DNA from: Segatella copri
GTDB lineage: Bacteria > Bacteroidota > Bacteroidia > Bacteroidales > Bacteroidaceae
NCBI RefSeq assembly: GCF_026015625.1
Contig: NZ_JAPDVG010000001.1
Coordinates: forward strand, 620,001 to 684,000
Reading direction: 5' to 3'
Length of the DNA stretch: 64,000 bases
Position 1 is the first letter of the stretch. The number at the start of each line of letters is the position of its first letter. The notes beneath the pieces were generated by a model. The model was not told the origin of the DNA. It did not search any database and saw only the letters and a list, made by a program, of their open reading frames with translations. Position numbers and translations under genes: made by a program. Positions 42,954-54,320 of the stretch are shown here, piece by piece.

Positions 42954-44402
42954 ATGACACTAGTCATCCTTGCCATACTGATACTGGCATATATTCTCAT
43001 TGCAACCGAGAATATTACCAAGGTGAACCGTGCTGCCGTAGCCATCTTTGCTGGAACGGTAGGATGGGTTCTCTATATCTGTTTCGGTATGGACTTCGTG
43101 ACCAGTGAACACTCTTCTGATTATTCACGCTATCTGAATCTCGGAATGTGGAACGAGATAGAATCCACCAGTACAACGGTGAAGTATTTTATTGCCCGTA
43201 ACATCTTCCTTCCTTATGTGGGCAGAGCAGCAGAAATCGTACTCTTCCTGCTTGCCACTATGACGATAGTTGAAATTCTCAATAACAACGGATGCTTCGA
43301 TTTTATACGCCAGTTGTTACGTACCCGAAGCGCCAAGAAAATGCTATGGATTCTCGCTGCCGTAACCTTTGTTATCTCGGCAAATCTCGATAATCTTACT
43401 ACAACAGTGATGATGCTTACGATGATGCATGGGGTAATTCCAAACCGTCGTCAGCGCATGGTGTATGGAGGTGCCATTCTGCTTTCTGCCAACTGTGGCG
43501 GAGCTCTTACCGTTATCGGAAATCCGGAAGGACTGGTAATGTGGAATATGGGTGCTGTAACGGCTACCCATTATTTCCTGTCGCTTCTGCTGCCATGTCT
43601 TGCTGCCTGGCTCATACCGTTGGTGATGATGCAGCGAATGCTGCCGGAAAGAGTAGAGACAGAATGGATTGCTATGCCATACCGCGGGGATGATACCCGT
43701 CTCAATGTATGGCAGCGCTTGCTGATGCTCTTTGTGGGCATCGGTGGATTGTGGTTTATCCCTACCTTCCATAATATTACGAAATTAAGTCCTTTCCTCG
43801 GTGCGCTCTGCGTATTGGGTGTACTCTGGATTGTGAACGAGATATTTAACCGTAAACTAATGAATATGGATGCGATGGCTGACCGTCGCACTCCTAGAGT
43901 GTTACAATACGGAGTCGTCCAGATGATTCTCTTCGTGATGGGTATCATGCTTGCCATCGGAGTGGTGAAGGAGACCGGCGCTTTTGACGATTTTGCTGCT
44001 TTTCTCAACTCTGTCGGTATGGATGATAAGCATCCTGGCGTGTTGCTGCATGGTGTCTTGGCTGGTATCATCAGTACTGTACTTGACAACTTTGCTACAG
44101 CCATGAACTTTTTCTCCCTTCATGATTTGGCAAATGTGAATGATCCTTCATTCAGCATGCTTACTGATTATCATACTAATGGTATCTACTGGCAGATGAT
44201 AGCATATTGCGTAATGGCTGGTGGTAACGTTCTTGGTATCGGTACAATCAGCGGTCTTGCCCTGATGAAGATGGAACGTATGCACATGGGATGGTATTTC
44301 CGCAATATTGGCTGGAAAGCTATGATGGGTGGCGTCATCGGACTTGCTATCCTTTGGCTCTCCCATATCCTGGTGGCTGGTGCCGCAAACCTAATTATTT
44401 AA
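42954..44402 (+). CDS. nhaD: NhaD-type Na+/H+ antiporter
   Basis: A 482-residue inner-membrane protein with about 12-13 hydrophobic helices. The family signatures are the ISANLDNLTTTVMMLTMM and ILSANCGGALTVIGNPEGL segments, which carry the conserved Asp/Asn and Gly-Asn-Pro of the ion-transporter superfamily. A second half-repeat has GIISTVLDNFATAMNFFSLHD. It expels Na+ in exchange for H+. The gene is alone on the plus strand; pfkA follows after 136 bp with small hairpins between. Confidence 0.92.
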   Translation: MTLVILAILILAYILIATENITKVNRAAVAIFAGTVGWVLYICFGMDFVTSEHSSDYSRYLNLGMWNEIESTSTTVKYFIARNIFLPYVGRAAEIVLFLLATMTIVEILNNNGCFDFIRQLLRTRSAKKMLWILAAVTFVISANLDNLTTTVMMLTMMHGVIPNRRQRMVYGGAILLSANCGGALTVIGNPEGLVMWNMGAVTATHYFLSLLLPCLAAWLIPLVMMQRMLPERVETEWIAMPYRGDDTRLNVWQRLLMLFVGIGGLWFIPTFHNITKLSPFLGALCVLGVLWIVNEIFNRKLMNMDAMADRRTPRVLQYGVVQMILFVMGIMLAIGVVKETGAFDDFAAFLNSVGMDDKHPGVLLHGVLAGIISTVLDNFATAMNFFSLHDLANVNDPSFSMLTDYHTNGIYWQMIAYCVMAGGNVLGIGTISGLALMKMERMHMGWYFRNIGWKAMMGGVIGLAILWLSHILVAGAANLII

Positions 44403-44538
44403 ATCGATAAGCCCAAACAAAGCAAGGGGTATACCCTTGGATCCCTACTATATATGTAGGGGTAATGGATGAAAAACATCATCCTGAGAGGATAATAAAC
44501 TAACATTAAAGATATATATAATATAATAAGGTATAGTT

Positions 44539-45516
44539 ATGGCAAAGATTAAGACTATTGGAATTTTAACATCTGGAGGAGATGCTCCAGGTATGAATGC
44601 TGCTATCCGTGCGGTTACCCGTTCGGCTATCTACAACGGTTTCACTGTGAAAGGTATCTATCGTGGTTACGATGGTCTCATCAATGATGAAATTAAAACC
44701 TTTTCTACTGAGAATGTAAGCGGTATCATCGGCACAGGTGGTACGATGCTGAAGACAGCCCGTTCTAAGGAATTCATGACCGAGGAAGGTCGTCAGAAGG
44801 CATTTGAAACGATTCAGAAAGAGGAAATAGATGCGCTTGTCGTGATTGGCGGTAACGGTTCGCTGACAGGTGCGATGAATTTCGCACGTGAGTTTGATGT
44901 ATGCTGCATCGGATTGCCAGGAACAATTGATAATGACCTTTATGGTACCGACAATACAATCGGTTATGATACTACGATGAATACCATCGTAGAATGTGTA
45001 GACCGCATCCGTGATACTGCGCAGAGCCACGAGCGTATCTTCTTTATCGAGGTGATGGGTCGTGATGCCGGTTTTCTGGCGCAGAACTCAGCTATCGCCA
45101 GTGGAGCAGAGGCAGCTATCATTCCAGAGGATTCTACCGACGTAGACCAGTTGGCTCAATTCATGGAGCGTGGTATCCGTAAGTCTAAGAAGAGCTGTAT
45201 CGTCATCGTGTCAGAGAGTCCTAAGTGCGGTGCTCTTTATTATGCCGACCGTGTGCGTAAGGAGTTCCCTGAGTTTGATGTACGTGTATCCATCCTGGGT
45301 CACTTGCAGCGTGGTGGTCGTCCATCAGCCCGTGACCGTATTCTTGCGAGCCGTACCGGTTGTGGTGCCATCGAGGCTATCATGCAGGGACAGCGCAATG
45401 TGATGATTGGTGTACGCAACAACGAGGTGGTATACGTGCCACTTTCTGAGGCCATCCGCTCAGATAAGCCATTCGACCGTAAACTGATCAAGGTTTTGGA
45501 CGAGTTGAGTATCTAA
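44539..45516 (+). CDS. pfkA: ATP-dependent 6-phosphofructokinase
   Basis: A 325-residue glycolytic kinase forming fructose-1,6-bisphosphate. The signatures are [47 protein letters not shown] (catalytic region) and [15 protein letters not shown]. Gly105-equivalent residues favour ATP rather than pyrophosphate use (the loop reads GGNGS), an inference from family patterns. The length is normal. The gene stands alone between nhaD and the ATP synthase operon. Confidence 0.96.
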   Translation: MAKIKTIGILTSGGDAPGMNAAIRAVTRSAIYNGFTVKGIYRGYDGLINDEIKTFSTENVSGIIGTGGTMLKTARSKEFMTEEGRQKAFETIQKEEIDALVVIGGNGSLTGAMNFAREFDVCCIGLPGTIDNDLYGTDNTIGYDTTMNTIVECVDRIRDTAQSHERIFFIEVMGRDAGFLAQNSAIASGAEAAIIPEDSTDVDQLAQFMERGIRKSKKSCIVIVSESPKCGALYYADRVRKEFPEFDVRVSILGHLQRGGRPSARDRILASRTGCGAIEAIMQGQRNVMIGVRNNEVVYVPLSEAIRSDKPFDRKLIKVLDELSI

Positions 45517-45646
45517 TTTATAGAGATTGGAGTAAGAAGAGGGGAGTTTGGACTCCTGACTTCTTGCTTTTGCATAGGAAAATGGTTTAAAGGGAACTAA
45601 AAATGGTTTAATAAGGTATAAAAGCCGAATAAAACTTTTAATTAAT

Positions 45647-45677
45647 TTGTGGTTTCCATAAATTGTTGTTACTTTTG
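45647..45677 (+). promoter_or_regulatory. Promoter of the ATP synthase operon
   Basis: TTTG (45647-45650) and TACTTTTG (45670-45677) with 19-nt spacing, 47 bp upstream of atpD. Confidence 0.75.
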
Positions 45678-45712
45678 CAGCCAAGAATAATATAAATATA
45701 TATAACATTTAA

Positions 45713-47251
<1,539 letters not shown>

Positions 47252-47269
47252 TCTTTAAATCCACGGCTT

Positions 47270-47509
47270 ATGTTACAGCTAAAGATAGTATCTCCTGAGA
47301 AAGTAGTCTTCCAGGGTGAGGTAGAGAGCGTACTGGTTCCGGGAACCCTCGGCTCGTTCGAGATTCTCAAGGATCACGCGCCTATCATCTCTTCGCTCGA
47401 AGTGGGCAAGGTGGAATACACTACCAAGGAAGGCAAGCAGGTAATGAACATCAAGGGCGGATTCGTGGAATGTAAGAAAAACGAAGTAAGCCTTTGTGTA
47501 GAAGTATAA
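47270..47509 (+). CDS. atpC: F1F0 ATP synthase subunit epsilon
   Basis: A 79-residue epsilon subunit with the N-terminal beta-sandwich (LKIVSPEKVVFQGEVESVLVPGTLGSFEILKDHAPIISSL). It lacks the C-terminal helical domain of the E. coli protein (139 residues), a short form common in Bacteroidota, so epsilon-mediated inhibition by that domain is not expected. It lies 18 bp after atpD. Confidence 0.95.
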   Translation: MLQLKIVSPEKVVFQGEVESVLVPGTLGSFEILKDHAPIISSLEVGKVEYTTKEGKQVMNIKGGFVECKKNEVSLCVEV

Positions 47510-47563
47510 TTTAGTTAATAGTTGACAGTTAATAGTTGACAGCTATATTGATAAAAAAGAATA

Positions 47564-48007
47564 ATGGAAAAAGACGAAAAGTTGCGCTTGCAGACTATCA
47601 GACAGGCGAGCATCAGGTATAAGCAGATTTCTTTGTGGCTTACAGCAGCAGTGGCTCTTGCCGTGCTCTTTGCCTGCAGATTATCTGCTCAATGTGATGA
47701 TATGATAGCCCAGGTTGTTAACCCGCTGGTAGTGAGTGCGATATTCTCACTCGTTGCAAGTACTGCTTATGGTGAAGCATGGAAGGCTGTTGCAAAGTCA
47801 TCGCCAGCCAATCTCGCCAAGTTCTACATGGCGGCGCTGGTCATCAAGATGGTAGCCGGTACATTGGTGTTCCTCATCTATGTGCTGGTATGCGACAAGC
47901 AGAATATTCTGGGCTTTACCGCCATCTTCGCCCTTTTCTATGTCGTACTTCTCGTGTTCGACTGCATCTACTTCGCTCGGGTAGAGAAAAAGAACCGTCT
48001 TTCATAA
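47564..48007 (+). CDS. AtpI-position membrane protein of the ATP synthase operon
   Basis: A 147-residue protein with four hydrophobic segments (for example LWLTAAVALAVLFACRL and FYMAALVIKMVAGTLVFLIYVLV). It sits between atpC and atpB, the slot of AtpI/UncI-like assembly factors, which help build the c-ring. Sequence identity to E. coli AtpI is not evident by eye. It starts 54 bp after atpC, in a stretch with a repeated GTTAATAGTTGACA motif. Confidence 0.75.
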   Translation: MEKDEKLRLQTIRQASIRYKQISLWLTAAVALAVLFACRLSAQCDDMIAQVVNPLVVSAIFSLVASTAYGEAWKAVAKSSPANLAKFYMAALVIKMVAGTLVFLIYVLVCDKQNILGFTAIFALFYVVLLVFDCIYFARVEKKNRLS

Positions 48008-48055
48008 GCGGTTCTGAAACAAATAATTAATAAACAAAAGTAAGAATTAAAGAAT

Positions 48056-49165
48056 ATGAAACATCTCAAGCAATTCCTTTTGATGGCGATGCTGCTCTTC
48101 ACGCTGGCACCTCTGCAGGTATCGGCTAAGGAGAACATCGATGTGAAAGAGATATTGTGGGGTCATATCAAGGATTCTTATGAATGGCATATCACCAAGG
48201 TGGGAGATCATCCCGTAGTGATTCATCTGCCAATCATCGTTAACACCACTTCGGGCTGGCACGTGTTCTGCAGCAGCGAATTCTCTGAAGAAAGAGACGC
48301 CAACGGCGACCGTCCCGGACCTTATAATCTGGTGATCAAGAACGGTGATGCACAGACGAATCCCAACAAGATAGTAGAGAAGGTGGGAGGCCAGGAGGTT
48401 CGTCCTCTCGACATCTCCATCACGAAGACCGTTTGCGTGCTCTTCATCGATGCTATCATCCTGTTGGTTTGTATTCTGATTCCAGCTCGCTGGTGCAAGA
48501 AGCACAAGATAGATGATCCGGCACCTAAGGGATTTGTAGGACTGATGCACATGTTCGTCATGTCAGTATATGAGGATGTGATCAAGGCTACGCTCGGTAA
48601 GGAGGCGCCAAAGTACGCACCATGGTTGCTTACTTGCTTCTTCTTCATCTTCGTTGCCAACATCATGGGTATCGTACCATTCCCTCCAGGTGGTGGTAAC
48701 CTGACGGGTAATATCGCCTGCACCGTATTCTTCGGTGTAACGACATTCCTGATCACCAACTTCACCGGTACCAAGGAATACTGGAAGGATATCTTCTGGC
48801 CGGAGGTACCAACCTGGTTGAAGGTGCCAGTGCCACTGATGCCATTCATCGAGCTCTTCGGAATCTTTACGAAACCGCTGGCTCTGATTATCCGACTCTT
48901 CGCCAACATGATGGCGGGTCACGCCATCGCACTTTCGTTTGCGGCTATCATTTTCATCATGTTCAACATCAGTGAGAATGCTATCGCCAACTATGTGGCA
49001 GGTACGGGTATGACAATAGTAAGTGTTGCGATGAGCGCCTTTATGATGCTCCTCGAAGTATTGGTAAGCTACATTCAGGCATTGGTATTCACCATGCTGA
49101 GTGCAGTATTCATCTCGCTGGCTCATGTAAAGTCTCATGAGGCTGAGCCAGAGGTAGTGAAGTAG
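48056..49165 (+). CDS. atpB: F1F0 ATP synthase subunit a
   Basis: A 369-residue membrane subunit with an N-terminal signal-like helix (MKHLKQFLLMAMLLFTLAPLQVSA) and a ~90-residue extracytoplasmic domain not present in E. coli, a form usual in Bacteroidota. The essential Arg helix is FTKPLALIIRLFANMMAGH, and the last helices have YIQALVFTMLSAVFISLAH. It carries the proton half-channels beside the c-ring. Confidence 0.96.
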   Translation: MKHLKQFLLMAMLLFTLAPLQVSAKENIDVKEILWGHIKDSYEWHITKVGDHPVVIHLPIIVNTTSGWHVFCSSEFSEERDANGDRPGPYNLVIKNGDAQTNPNKIVEKVGGQEVRPLDISITKTVCVLFIDAIILLVCILIPARWCKKHKIDDPAPKGFVGLMHMFVMSVYEDVIKATLGKEAPKYAPWLLTCFFFIFVANIMGIVPFPPGGGNLTGNIACTVFFGVTTFLITNFTGTKEYWKDIFWPEVPTWLKVPVPLMPFIELFGIFTKPLALIIRLFANMMAGHAIALSFAAIIFIMFNISENAIANYVAGTGMTIVSVAMSAFMMLLEVLVSYIQALVFTMLSAVFISLAHVKSHEAEPEVVK

Positions 49166-49233
49166 TTTATAGATTATAGATTACGGATCTAATTTCTTTC
49201 AGATAATAAACAAAGAAAATATAAACAACTTAA

Positions 49234-49485
<252 letters not shown>

Positions 49486-49508
49486 TCATCTCATCTGTCA
49501 CTATCATC

Positions 49509-49559
49509 TGCCCCGATAAAAGGAAGTCTCAGGCATCAGCCTGATGTCTTTCCGGGGCA
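49509..49559 (+). terminator. Intercistronic hairpin between atpE and atpF
   Basis: TGCCCCG (49509-49515) pairs with CGGGGCA (49553-49559), with AGGAA/TTTCC and TCAGGC (49529-49534)/GCCTGA (49539-49544) further in. There is no T-run, so it is more likely an RNA-stability or attenuation element than a full terminator. Confidence 0.65.
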
Positions 49560-49622
49560 TGATAGAGATGATTCTAGAGTTAGTTAAAATAAAACGTTTA
49601 AGTAAAACTTTAACCAGTATAT

Positions 49623-50123
49623 ATGGATTTATTAATTCCTGATAGCGGTTTGCTTTTCTGGATGACGCTGGTCTTCATCATCGTCTTTGTCATCCTTGCC
49701 AAGTTTGGCTTCCCAGCCATCATTGGTATGGTGATAGCGCGCAAGGCTTTCATCGATGAAAGTCTGAAGAAGGCTCACGAAGCCAACGAGAAGCTTGCCA
49801 ATATCCAAAAAGAAGGTGAATCCATCTTGCAGGAAGCTCGCGAGAAGCAGGCTGCCCTCCTCAAGGAGGCTGCCGAAACCCGCGATGCCATTGTAGAGAA
49901 AGCACAGGATAAAGCACGCGAAGAAGGCGCACGTCTCCTCTCTGATGCCAAGAAGCAGATTGAGACCGAGAAGCAGAACGCCATTCGTGAAATCCGCGGC
50001 CAGGTAGCCGAACTCTCTGTTCAGATTGCAGAGAAGGTGCTCAAGGCTAAGCTCTCTGACGACAAGGCACAGATGGATATGATAAATCGACTGCTGGACG
50101 AGGTTTCTTCTGACAACAAATAG
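49623..50123 (+). CDS. atpF: F1F0 ATP synthase subunit b
   Basis: A 166-residue stator subunit: one N-terminal membrane helix (LLFWMTLVFIIVFVILAKFGF) and a long charged coiled coil (EANEKLANIQKEGESILQEAREKQAAL...). It links F0 to delta and F1. It is followed 8 bp later by atpH. Confidence 0.97.
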   Translation: MDLLIPDSGLLFWMTLVFIIVFVILAKFGFPAIIGMVIARKAFIDESLKKAHEANEKLANIQKEGESILQEAREKQAALLKEAAETRDAIVEKAQDKAREEGARLLSDAKKQIETEKQNAIREIRGQVAELSVQIAEKVLKAKLSDDKAQMDMINRLLDEVSSDNK

Positions 50124-50131
50124 TAAAGCTT

Positions 50132-50668
50132 ATGGATATAGGTGTAATATCGGTGCGTTATGCCCGTGCCCTCATCAAGGCTGCACTCGGCATGAAGCTC
50201 GAAGATCAGGTCTACCAGGAGATGCAGACGCTCTTTAAGAGCTACATCGACGTGCCTGAACTGAGATTTACGATAGACAACCCTATGCTTTCCAAAGACA
50301 AGAAAGAGGCACTTCTCATCACAGCCCTGGGCAAGAAGCCTACGGAACTGAGCAAGAAGTTTATCGCTCTCGTCTTGAAAGAGGATAGGGAGAGCACCCT
50401 GCAATTCATGGCTGCTTCGTATATCACTCTTTACAGGAAACAGAAGAACATCATCCGCGGTAAGCTGATCACCGCCACTGCCGTTGACGCCTCTACGGAG
50501 GACAAGATGCGCAAGATGGTGGAGCAGAGAACGAAAGGTACTGTGGAGTTCAAGACCGAGGTGAACCCTGAACTGATTGGCGGTTTCATCCTTGAGTATG
50601 ATACTTACAGAATGGATGCGAGCGTAAAGACTAAGCTCAACAACATTCTGACACAGCTCAAAAAGTAA
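50132..50668 (+). CDS. atpH: F1F0 ATP synthase subunit delta
   Basis: A 178-residue stator subunit with an N-terminal helical bundle ([16 protein letters not shown]) and the C-terminal signature [33 protein letters not shown] in outline. It joins the b dimer to the top of F1. Length and position are normal. Confidence 0.96.
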   Translation: MDIGVISVRYARALIKAALGMKLEDQVYQEMQTLFKSYIDVPELRFTIDNPMLSKDKKEALLITALGKKPTELSKKFIALVLKEDRESTLQFMAASYITLYRKQKNIIRGKLITATAVDASTEDKMRKMVEQRTKGTVEFKTEVNPELIGGFILEYDTYRMDASVKTKLNNILTQLKK

Positions 50669-50691
50669 AAATAATTAAAGTAAATAACAAA

Positions 50692-52278
50692 ATGTCAGAT
50701 AAAATTAAACCAAGTGAGGTGTCTGAGGTTCTTCAGCAGCAGCTCCAGGAGGTTAATGGCTCTCAGCAGTTTGACGAGGTGGGTACTGTGCTTACCGTCA
50801 GCGATGGCGTGGCTCGTATCTATGGTCTGCGTAATGCCGAGGCTAATGAACTTCTTGAGTTTGAGAATGGAACCATGGCTATCGTCATGAACTTGGAGGA
50901 AGACAATGTAGGTTGTGTCCTCTTAGGTCCTACAGCTGGCATCAAGGAGGGACAGAGCGTGAAGCGTACACACCGTATTGCTTCTATCCGCGTAAACGAC
51001 AACTTCCTCGGACGTGTCGTAAACCCTCTGGGTCAGGCTATTGATGGTCTGGGTGACATCGACCTCACCGATTCTTTCGAGATGCCTTTGGATCGTAAGG
51101 CACCTGGTGTAATCTATCGTCAGCCAGTAAAGGAACCTCTTCAGACTGGTTTGAAGGCGGTAGACTCTATGATTCCTATCGGTCGTGGACAGCGTGAGTT
51201 GATCATCGGTGACCGTCAGACCGGTAAGACTGCCATCGCAGTGGATACCATCATCAACCAGAAGAGTTTCTATGAGGCTGGCAAGCCAGTATATTGTATC
51301 TATGTAGCTATCGGTCAGAAAGCATCTACTGTTGCAGCATTGGTACAGAACCTCAAGGAGCATGGCGCCCTGCCATATACCATCATCGTAAGTGCTACCG
51401 CTGCCGATCCTGCAGCCATGCAGTATTACGCACCATTTGCCGGTGCAGCTATCGGTGAGTACTTCCGCGACCGCGGTTACTCAGCTCTCGTAGTATACGA
51501 TGACTTGAGTAAGCAGGCTGTGGCTTACCGTGAGGTATCTCTGATCCTCCGCCGTCCATCAGGACGTGAGGCTTATCCTGGTGATGTGTTCTATCTCCAC
51601 TCTCGTCTGTTGGAGCGTGCCGCTCGTATCAACGACCAGCAGGAGGTAGCCGAGCAGATGAACGACCTTCCAGAGTGCATGAAGGGTCACGTTAAGGGTG
51701 GTGGTTCTTTGACAGCCCTTCCTATCATCGAAACACAGGCAGGTGACGTATCAGCATACATCCCAACCAACGTGATTTCCATCACCGACGGTCAGATCTT
51801 CCTTGAGACCGACCTCTTCAACCAGGGCTTCCGTCCAGCGATCAACGTAGGTATCTCCGTATCTCGTGTAGGTGGTTCTGCCCAGATCAAGAGTATGAAG
51901 AAGGTGGCTGGTACACTGAAGATTGATATGGCTCAGTATCGTGAGTTGGAGGCCTTCTCTAAGTTCTCTAGCGATATGGATGCCGTAACAGCAATGACTC
52001 TGGACCGTGGCCGTAAGAACGACCAGTTGCTGGTTCAGCCTCAGTACCGCCCAATGCCGGTAGGCGAGCAGGTAGCTATTCTCTACTGTGGTGTTCACGG
52101 ATTGATGCACGACGTGCCAATGGATAAGGTTCGCGACTGTCAGGATCAGTTCCTCGATGCTATGCGCAGCCAGCACGCTGATGTGATTGAGACTTTGGGC
52201 GATGGTAAACTCACCGACGATGCCATTAAGGCAGTCGAGGAGACCATGGCTAATGTTGCAGGACAATATAAAGCGTAA
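50692..52278 (+). CDS. atpA: F1F0 ATP synthase subunit alpha
   Basis: A 528-residue non-catalytic nucleotide-binding subunit. The P-loop is [15 protein letters not shown]. Other signatures are [47 protein letters not shown] in outline and the conserved Arg-containing [14 protein letters not shown]. It lies 23 bp after atpH and 6 bp before atpG. Confidence 0.98.
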   Translation: MSDKIKPSEVSEVLQQQLQEVNGSQQFDEVGTVLTVSDGVARIYGLRNAEANELLEFENGTMAIVMNLEEDNVGCVLLGPTAGIKEGQSVKRTHRIASIRVNDNFLGRVVNPLGQAIDGLGDIDLTDSFEMPLDRKAPGVIYRQPVKEPLQTGLKAVDSMIPIGRGQRELIIGDRQTGKTAIAVDTIINQKSFYEAGKPVYCIYVAIGQKASTVAALVQNLKEHGALPYTIIVSATAADPAAMQYYAPFAGAAIGEYFRDRGYSALVVYDDLSKQAVAYREVSLILRRPSGREAYPGDVFYLHSRLLERAARINDQQEVAEQMNDLPECMKGHVKGGGSLTALPIIETQAGDVSAYIPTNVISITDGQIFLETDLFNQGFRPAINVGISVSRVGGSAQIKSMKKVAGTLKIDMAQYRELEAFSKFSSDMDAVTAMTLDRGRKNDQLLVQPQYRPMPVGEQVAILYCGVHGLMHDVPMDKVRDCQDQFLDAMRSQHADVIETLGDGKLTDDAIKAVEETMANVAGQYKA

Positions 52279-52284
52279 TAGCCT

Positions 52285-53259
52285 ATGCCGTCATTAAAAG
52301 AGATTAAAACTCGCATAGCCAGCGTTAACAGTACCCGTAAGATTACGAGTGCGATGAAGATGGTGGCTTCCAGTAAGTTGCATCATGCTCAGGTAGCTAT
52401 CCAGAATATGCTGCCTTATGGAAATATGCTGGAACATATCCTCAAGAGTTTCCTGGTAAGTACTCCGAATGTCGACCATCCGTTGCAGTTGGAGCACAAG
52501 GAGATCAAGCGTGTAGCTCTTGTGGTATACAGTTCTAACAGCAGCTTGTGTGGTGGATTCAATTCCAACGTTATCAAGATGATGATGCATGCGGTGGACG
52601 AGTATAAGGCTCAAGGCATTGACGACATCACGGTATATCCTATCGGACGAAAAGTGGCAGAGAAGGCACAGAAACTGGGTTTGAAGATTGGCGGTAACTT
52701 TAATGATCTTGCCGATCATCCTCATGCCAGCGCCTGTGCAGATATCGCCCATTCACTTGCCAAGCAGTATGCTGCTGGTGAGCTCGATAAGGTGGAGATG
52801 ATTTATCATCACTTTAAGAGTGCCGGTTCACAGATTCTGACCCGCAAGACTTTCTTGCCTATTGACCTCAGCACTGAGTCGATAGGAGTGGACAACGATC
52901 GTGACCTTACCTCTAATGTGGCTACGGCAAAGGCTCAGGAATATCTGCGCCAAAAGCAGGCTGAAGCTGACGGACGCCAGAGTTCTGAGGCAAAACCTCT
53001 GAATGATGACTTCATAGTAGAGCCAGACTTGGAGACTGTTTTGGGAGTCTTGATTCCTAAGCAGCTTCGTCTGATGATTTATACAGCGTTGCTGGATAGC
53101 CAGGCGAGTGAGCATGCTGCCAGAATGGTGGCCATGCAGACCGCTACGGATAATGCCGATGAACTCTTGCGCGAACTCAACTTGCAGTACAACAAGAGTC
53201 GTCAACAGGCCATTACCAATGAATTGCTTGATATTGTGGGAGGTAGCGTAAACAACTAA
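52285..53259 (+). CDS. atpG: F1F0 ATP synthase subunit gamma
   Basis: A 324-residue rotor subunit with the terminal coiled coils (MPSLKEIKTRIASVNSTRKITSAMKMVASSKL and ALLDSQASEHAARMVAMQTATDNADELL in outline). An insertion of ~35 residues, polar and Gln/Glu/Ser-rich (RQKQAEADGRQSSEAKPLND), makes it longer than E. coli (287), as in other Bacteroidota. It is the last gene of the operon and is followed by a terminator. Confidence 0.97.
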   Translation: MPSLKEIKTRIASVNSTRKITSAMKMVASSKLHHAQVAIQNMLPYGNMLEHILKSFLVSTPNVDHPLQLEHKEIKRVALVVYSSNSSLCGGFNSNVIKMMMHAVDEYKAQGIDDITVYPIGRKVAEKAQKLGLKIGGNFNDLADHPHASACADIAHSLAKQYAAGELDKVEMIYHHFKSAGSQILTRKTFLPIDLSTESIGVDNDRDLTSNVATAKAQEYLRQKQAEADGRQSSEAKPLNDDFIVEPDLETVLGVLIPKQLRLMIYTALLDSQASEHAARMVAMQTATDNADELLRELNLQYNKSRQQAITNELLDIVGGSVNN

Positions 53260-53284
53260 GTTTCCTTCCATCTGTATAATGTTT

Positions 53285-53327
53285 AATCGGGGTAAATCAC
53301 TTATTGAAAGAGATTTACCCCGATTTT
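53285..53327 (+). terminator. Terminator of the ATP synthase operon
   Basis: AATCGGGGTAAATC (53285-53298) pairs with GATTTACCCCGATT (53312-53325), followed by Ts. Confidence 0.9.
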
Positions 53328-53437
53328 ATGTTTTGTATGCAAATAAAATAGTAAAATTAACATATATTAGGAAAACGGTTAAAAAAACTAATTTTAGCTA
53401 AAGTTGCGCTAACATTCTTTCGTTTTTTTTTTTTTGT

Positions 53438-53445
53438 TAACTTTG
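53438..53445 (+). promoter_or_regulatory. -7 promoter element of the capsule locus
   Basis: TAACTTTG, preceded by a long T-run (53421-53435). Transcription should start near 53452, ~200 nt before the UpxY start. Confidence 0.65.
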
Positions 53446-53451
53446 CGGCGC

Positions 53452-53654
53452 GTTTGAGAACTAAACCAGGAAATATGAGGCTTAGTTACCCAAATGGGAT
53501 TGCGGGTACAGCATCGCCTGGATCAGGGTTGCTCCGAACGACAGAAGCTTTACGAGAAGTATACTGTCTCAATCTCCTTGCTGCTTGTGACGACTCGTTT
53601 CGACATAAGGGGGAAGAGAAAATGTGTCTGTATAAGAATACTTAAAATGAAAGA
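53452..53654 (+). promoter_or_regulatory. Leader of the UpxY-capsule operon
   Basis: About 200 nt of untranslated leader with short complementary blocks, such as TTACCCAAATGGG and CAGCATCGCCTGGATCAGG. The frame open from 53454 begins with TTG and has no family, so I treat it as noncoding. In Bacteroides such leaders are where UpxY factors act to prevent early termination; that role here is inferred. Confidence 0.55.
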
Positions 53655-54314
53655 ATGGACAATTCAATAAAAGATATCAATCATTCTCTAAGCATACAAG
53701 CCGAGACTCTTGGCGAACCAGCCAAGACAGAGGCATCATGGTATGCCATGCGCGTGTTCATGAACAAAGAGGCGCTTTGCCGGGACTTGTTCAACCTGTT
53801 CAACAACGTGCTTAAGGATCCTGACCAGATGAAAAACACATTCCCCGAAGATATGATGGGCGATGTGATGGAATATTACGCCCCCTTCGTAAAAGAGAGA
53901 CATGTAAACAGCCAAGGCAAGAAGATTGTGGTGGAGCGCCCACTCATACCCTCGCTTTTCTTCATGCGCAGCAACAAGCGACAGGCGCTATGCCTGGAGC
54001 GGGAACTGTGTGGCAAGGCAAGGCTATATCGCCAGCTGGTGGACTTCGACCCACAGCCCATCGCCATTCCCAACCGACAGATGCAGATGTTCATGATGGT
54101 ATCGTCGGGCGATCAGGAGGGGCTGGAATATTTCGAGGATGGAGCCTTCAACTGGAAGAAAGGTGAACGTGTCAGGGTCATCGACGGCAGGTTCAAAGGT
54201 CTGGAGGGCGAAATCAAGCGCATCAATGGCGACCATCGGCTCATCGTTATGATAGAGGGAATCTGTGCCGTCGCCACCACCTATATACCAAGATGTTTTC
54301 TAGAAAAAATATAA
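53655..54314 (+). CDS. UpxY-family transcription antiterminator (NusG-like)
   Basis: A 219-residue NusG paralogue. The N-terminal NGN-type domain begins SWYAMRVFMNKEALCRDLFNLF (about 26-140) and the C-terminal KOW domain is FNWKKGERVRVIDGRFKGLEGEIKRI (about 165-200). UpxY proteins let RNA polymerase read through a capsule operon from its leader, each for its own locus. It is the first gene of the locus, with 6 bp to the export lipoprotein gene. Confidence 0.93.
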   Translation: MDNSIKDINHSLSIQAETLGEPAKTEASWYAMRVFMNKEALCRDLFNLFNNVLKDPDQMKNTFPEDMMGDVMEYYAPFVKERHVNSQGKKIVVERPLIPSLFFMRSNKRQALCLERELCGKARLYRQLVDFDPQPIAIPNRQMQMFMMVSSGDQEGLEYFEDGAFNWKKGERVRVIDGRFKGLEGEIKRINGDHRLIVMIEGICAVATTYIPRCFLEKI

Positions 54315-54320
54315 AATCAT

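Noticed and set aside
53454..53645. A 63-codon frame in the UpxY leader
   Set aside because: It begins with TTG at the expected transcription start, has no family, and lies in a known type of noncoding leader.
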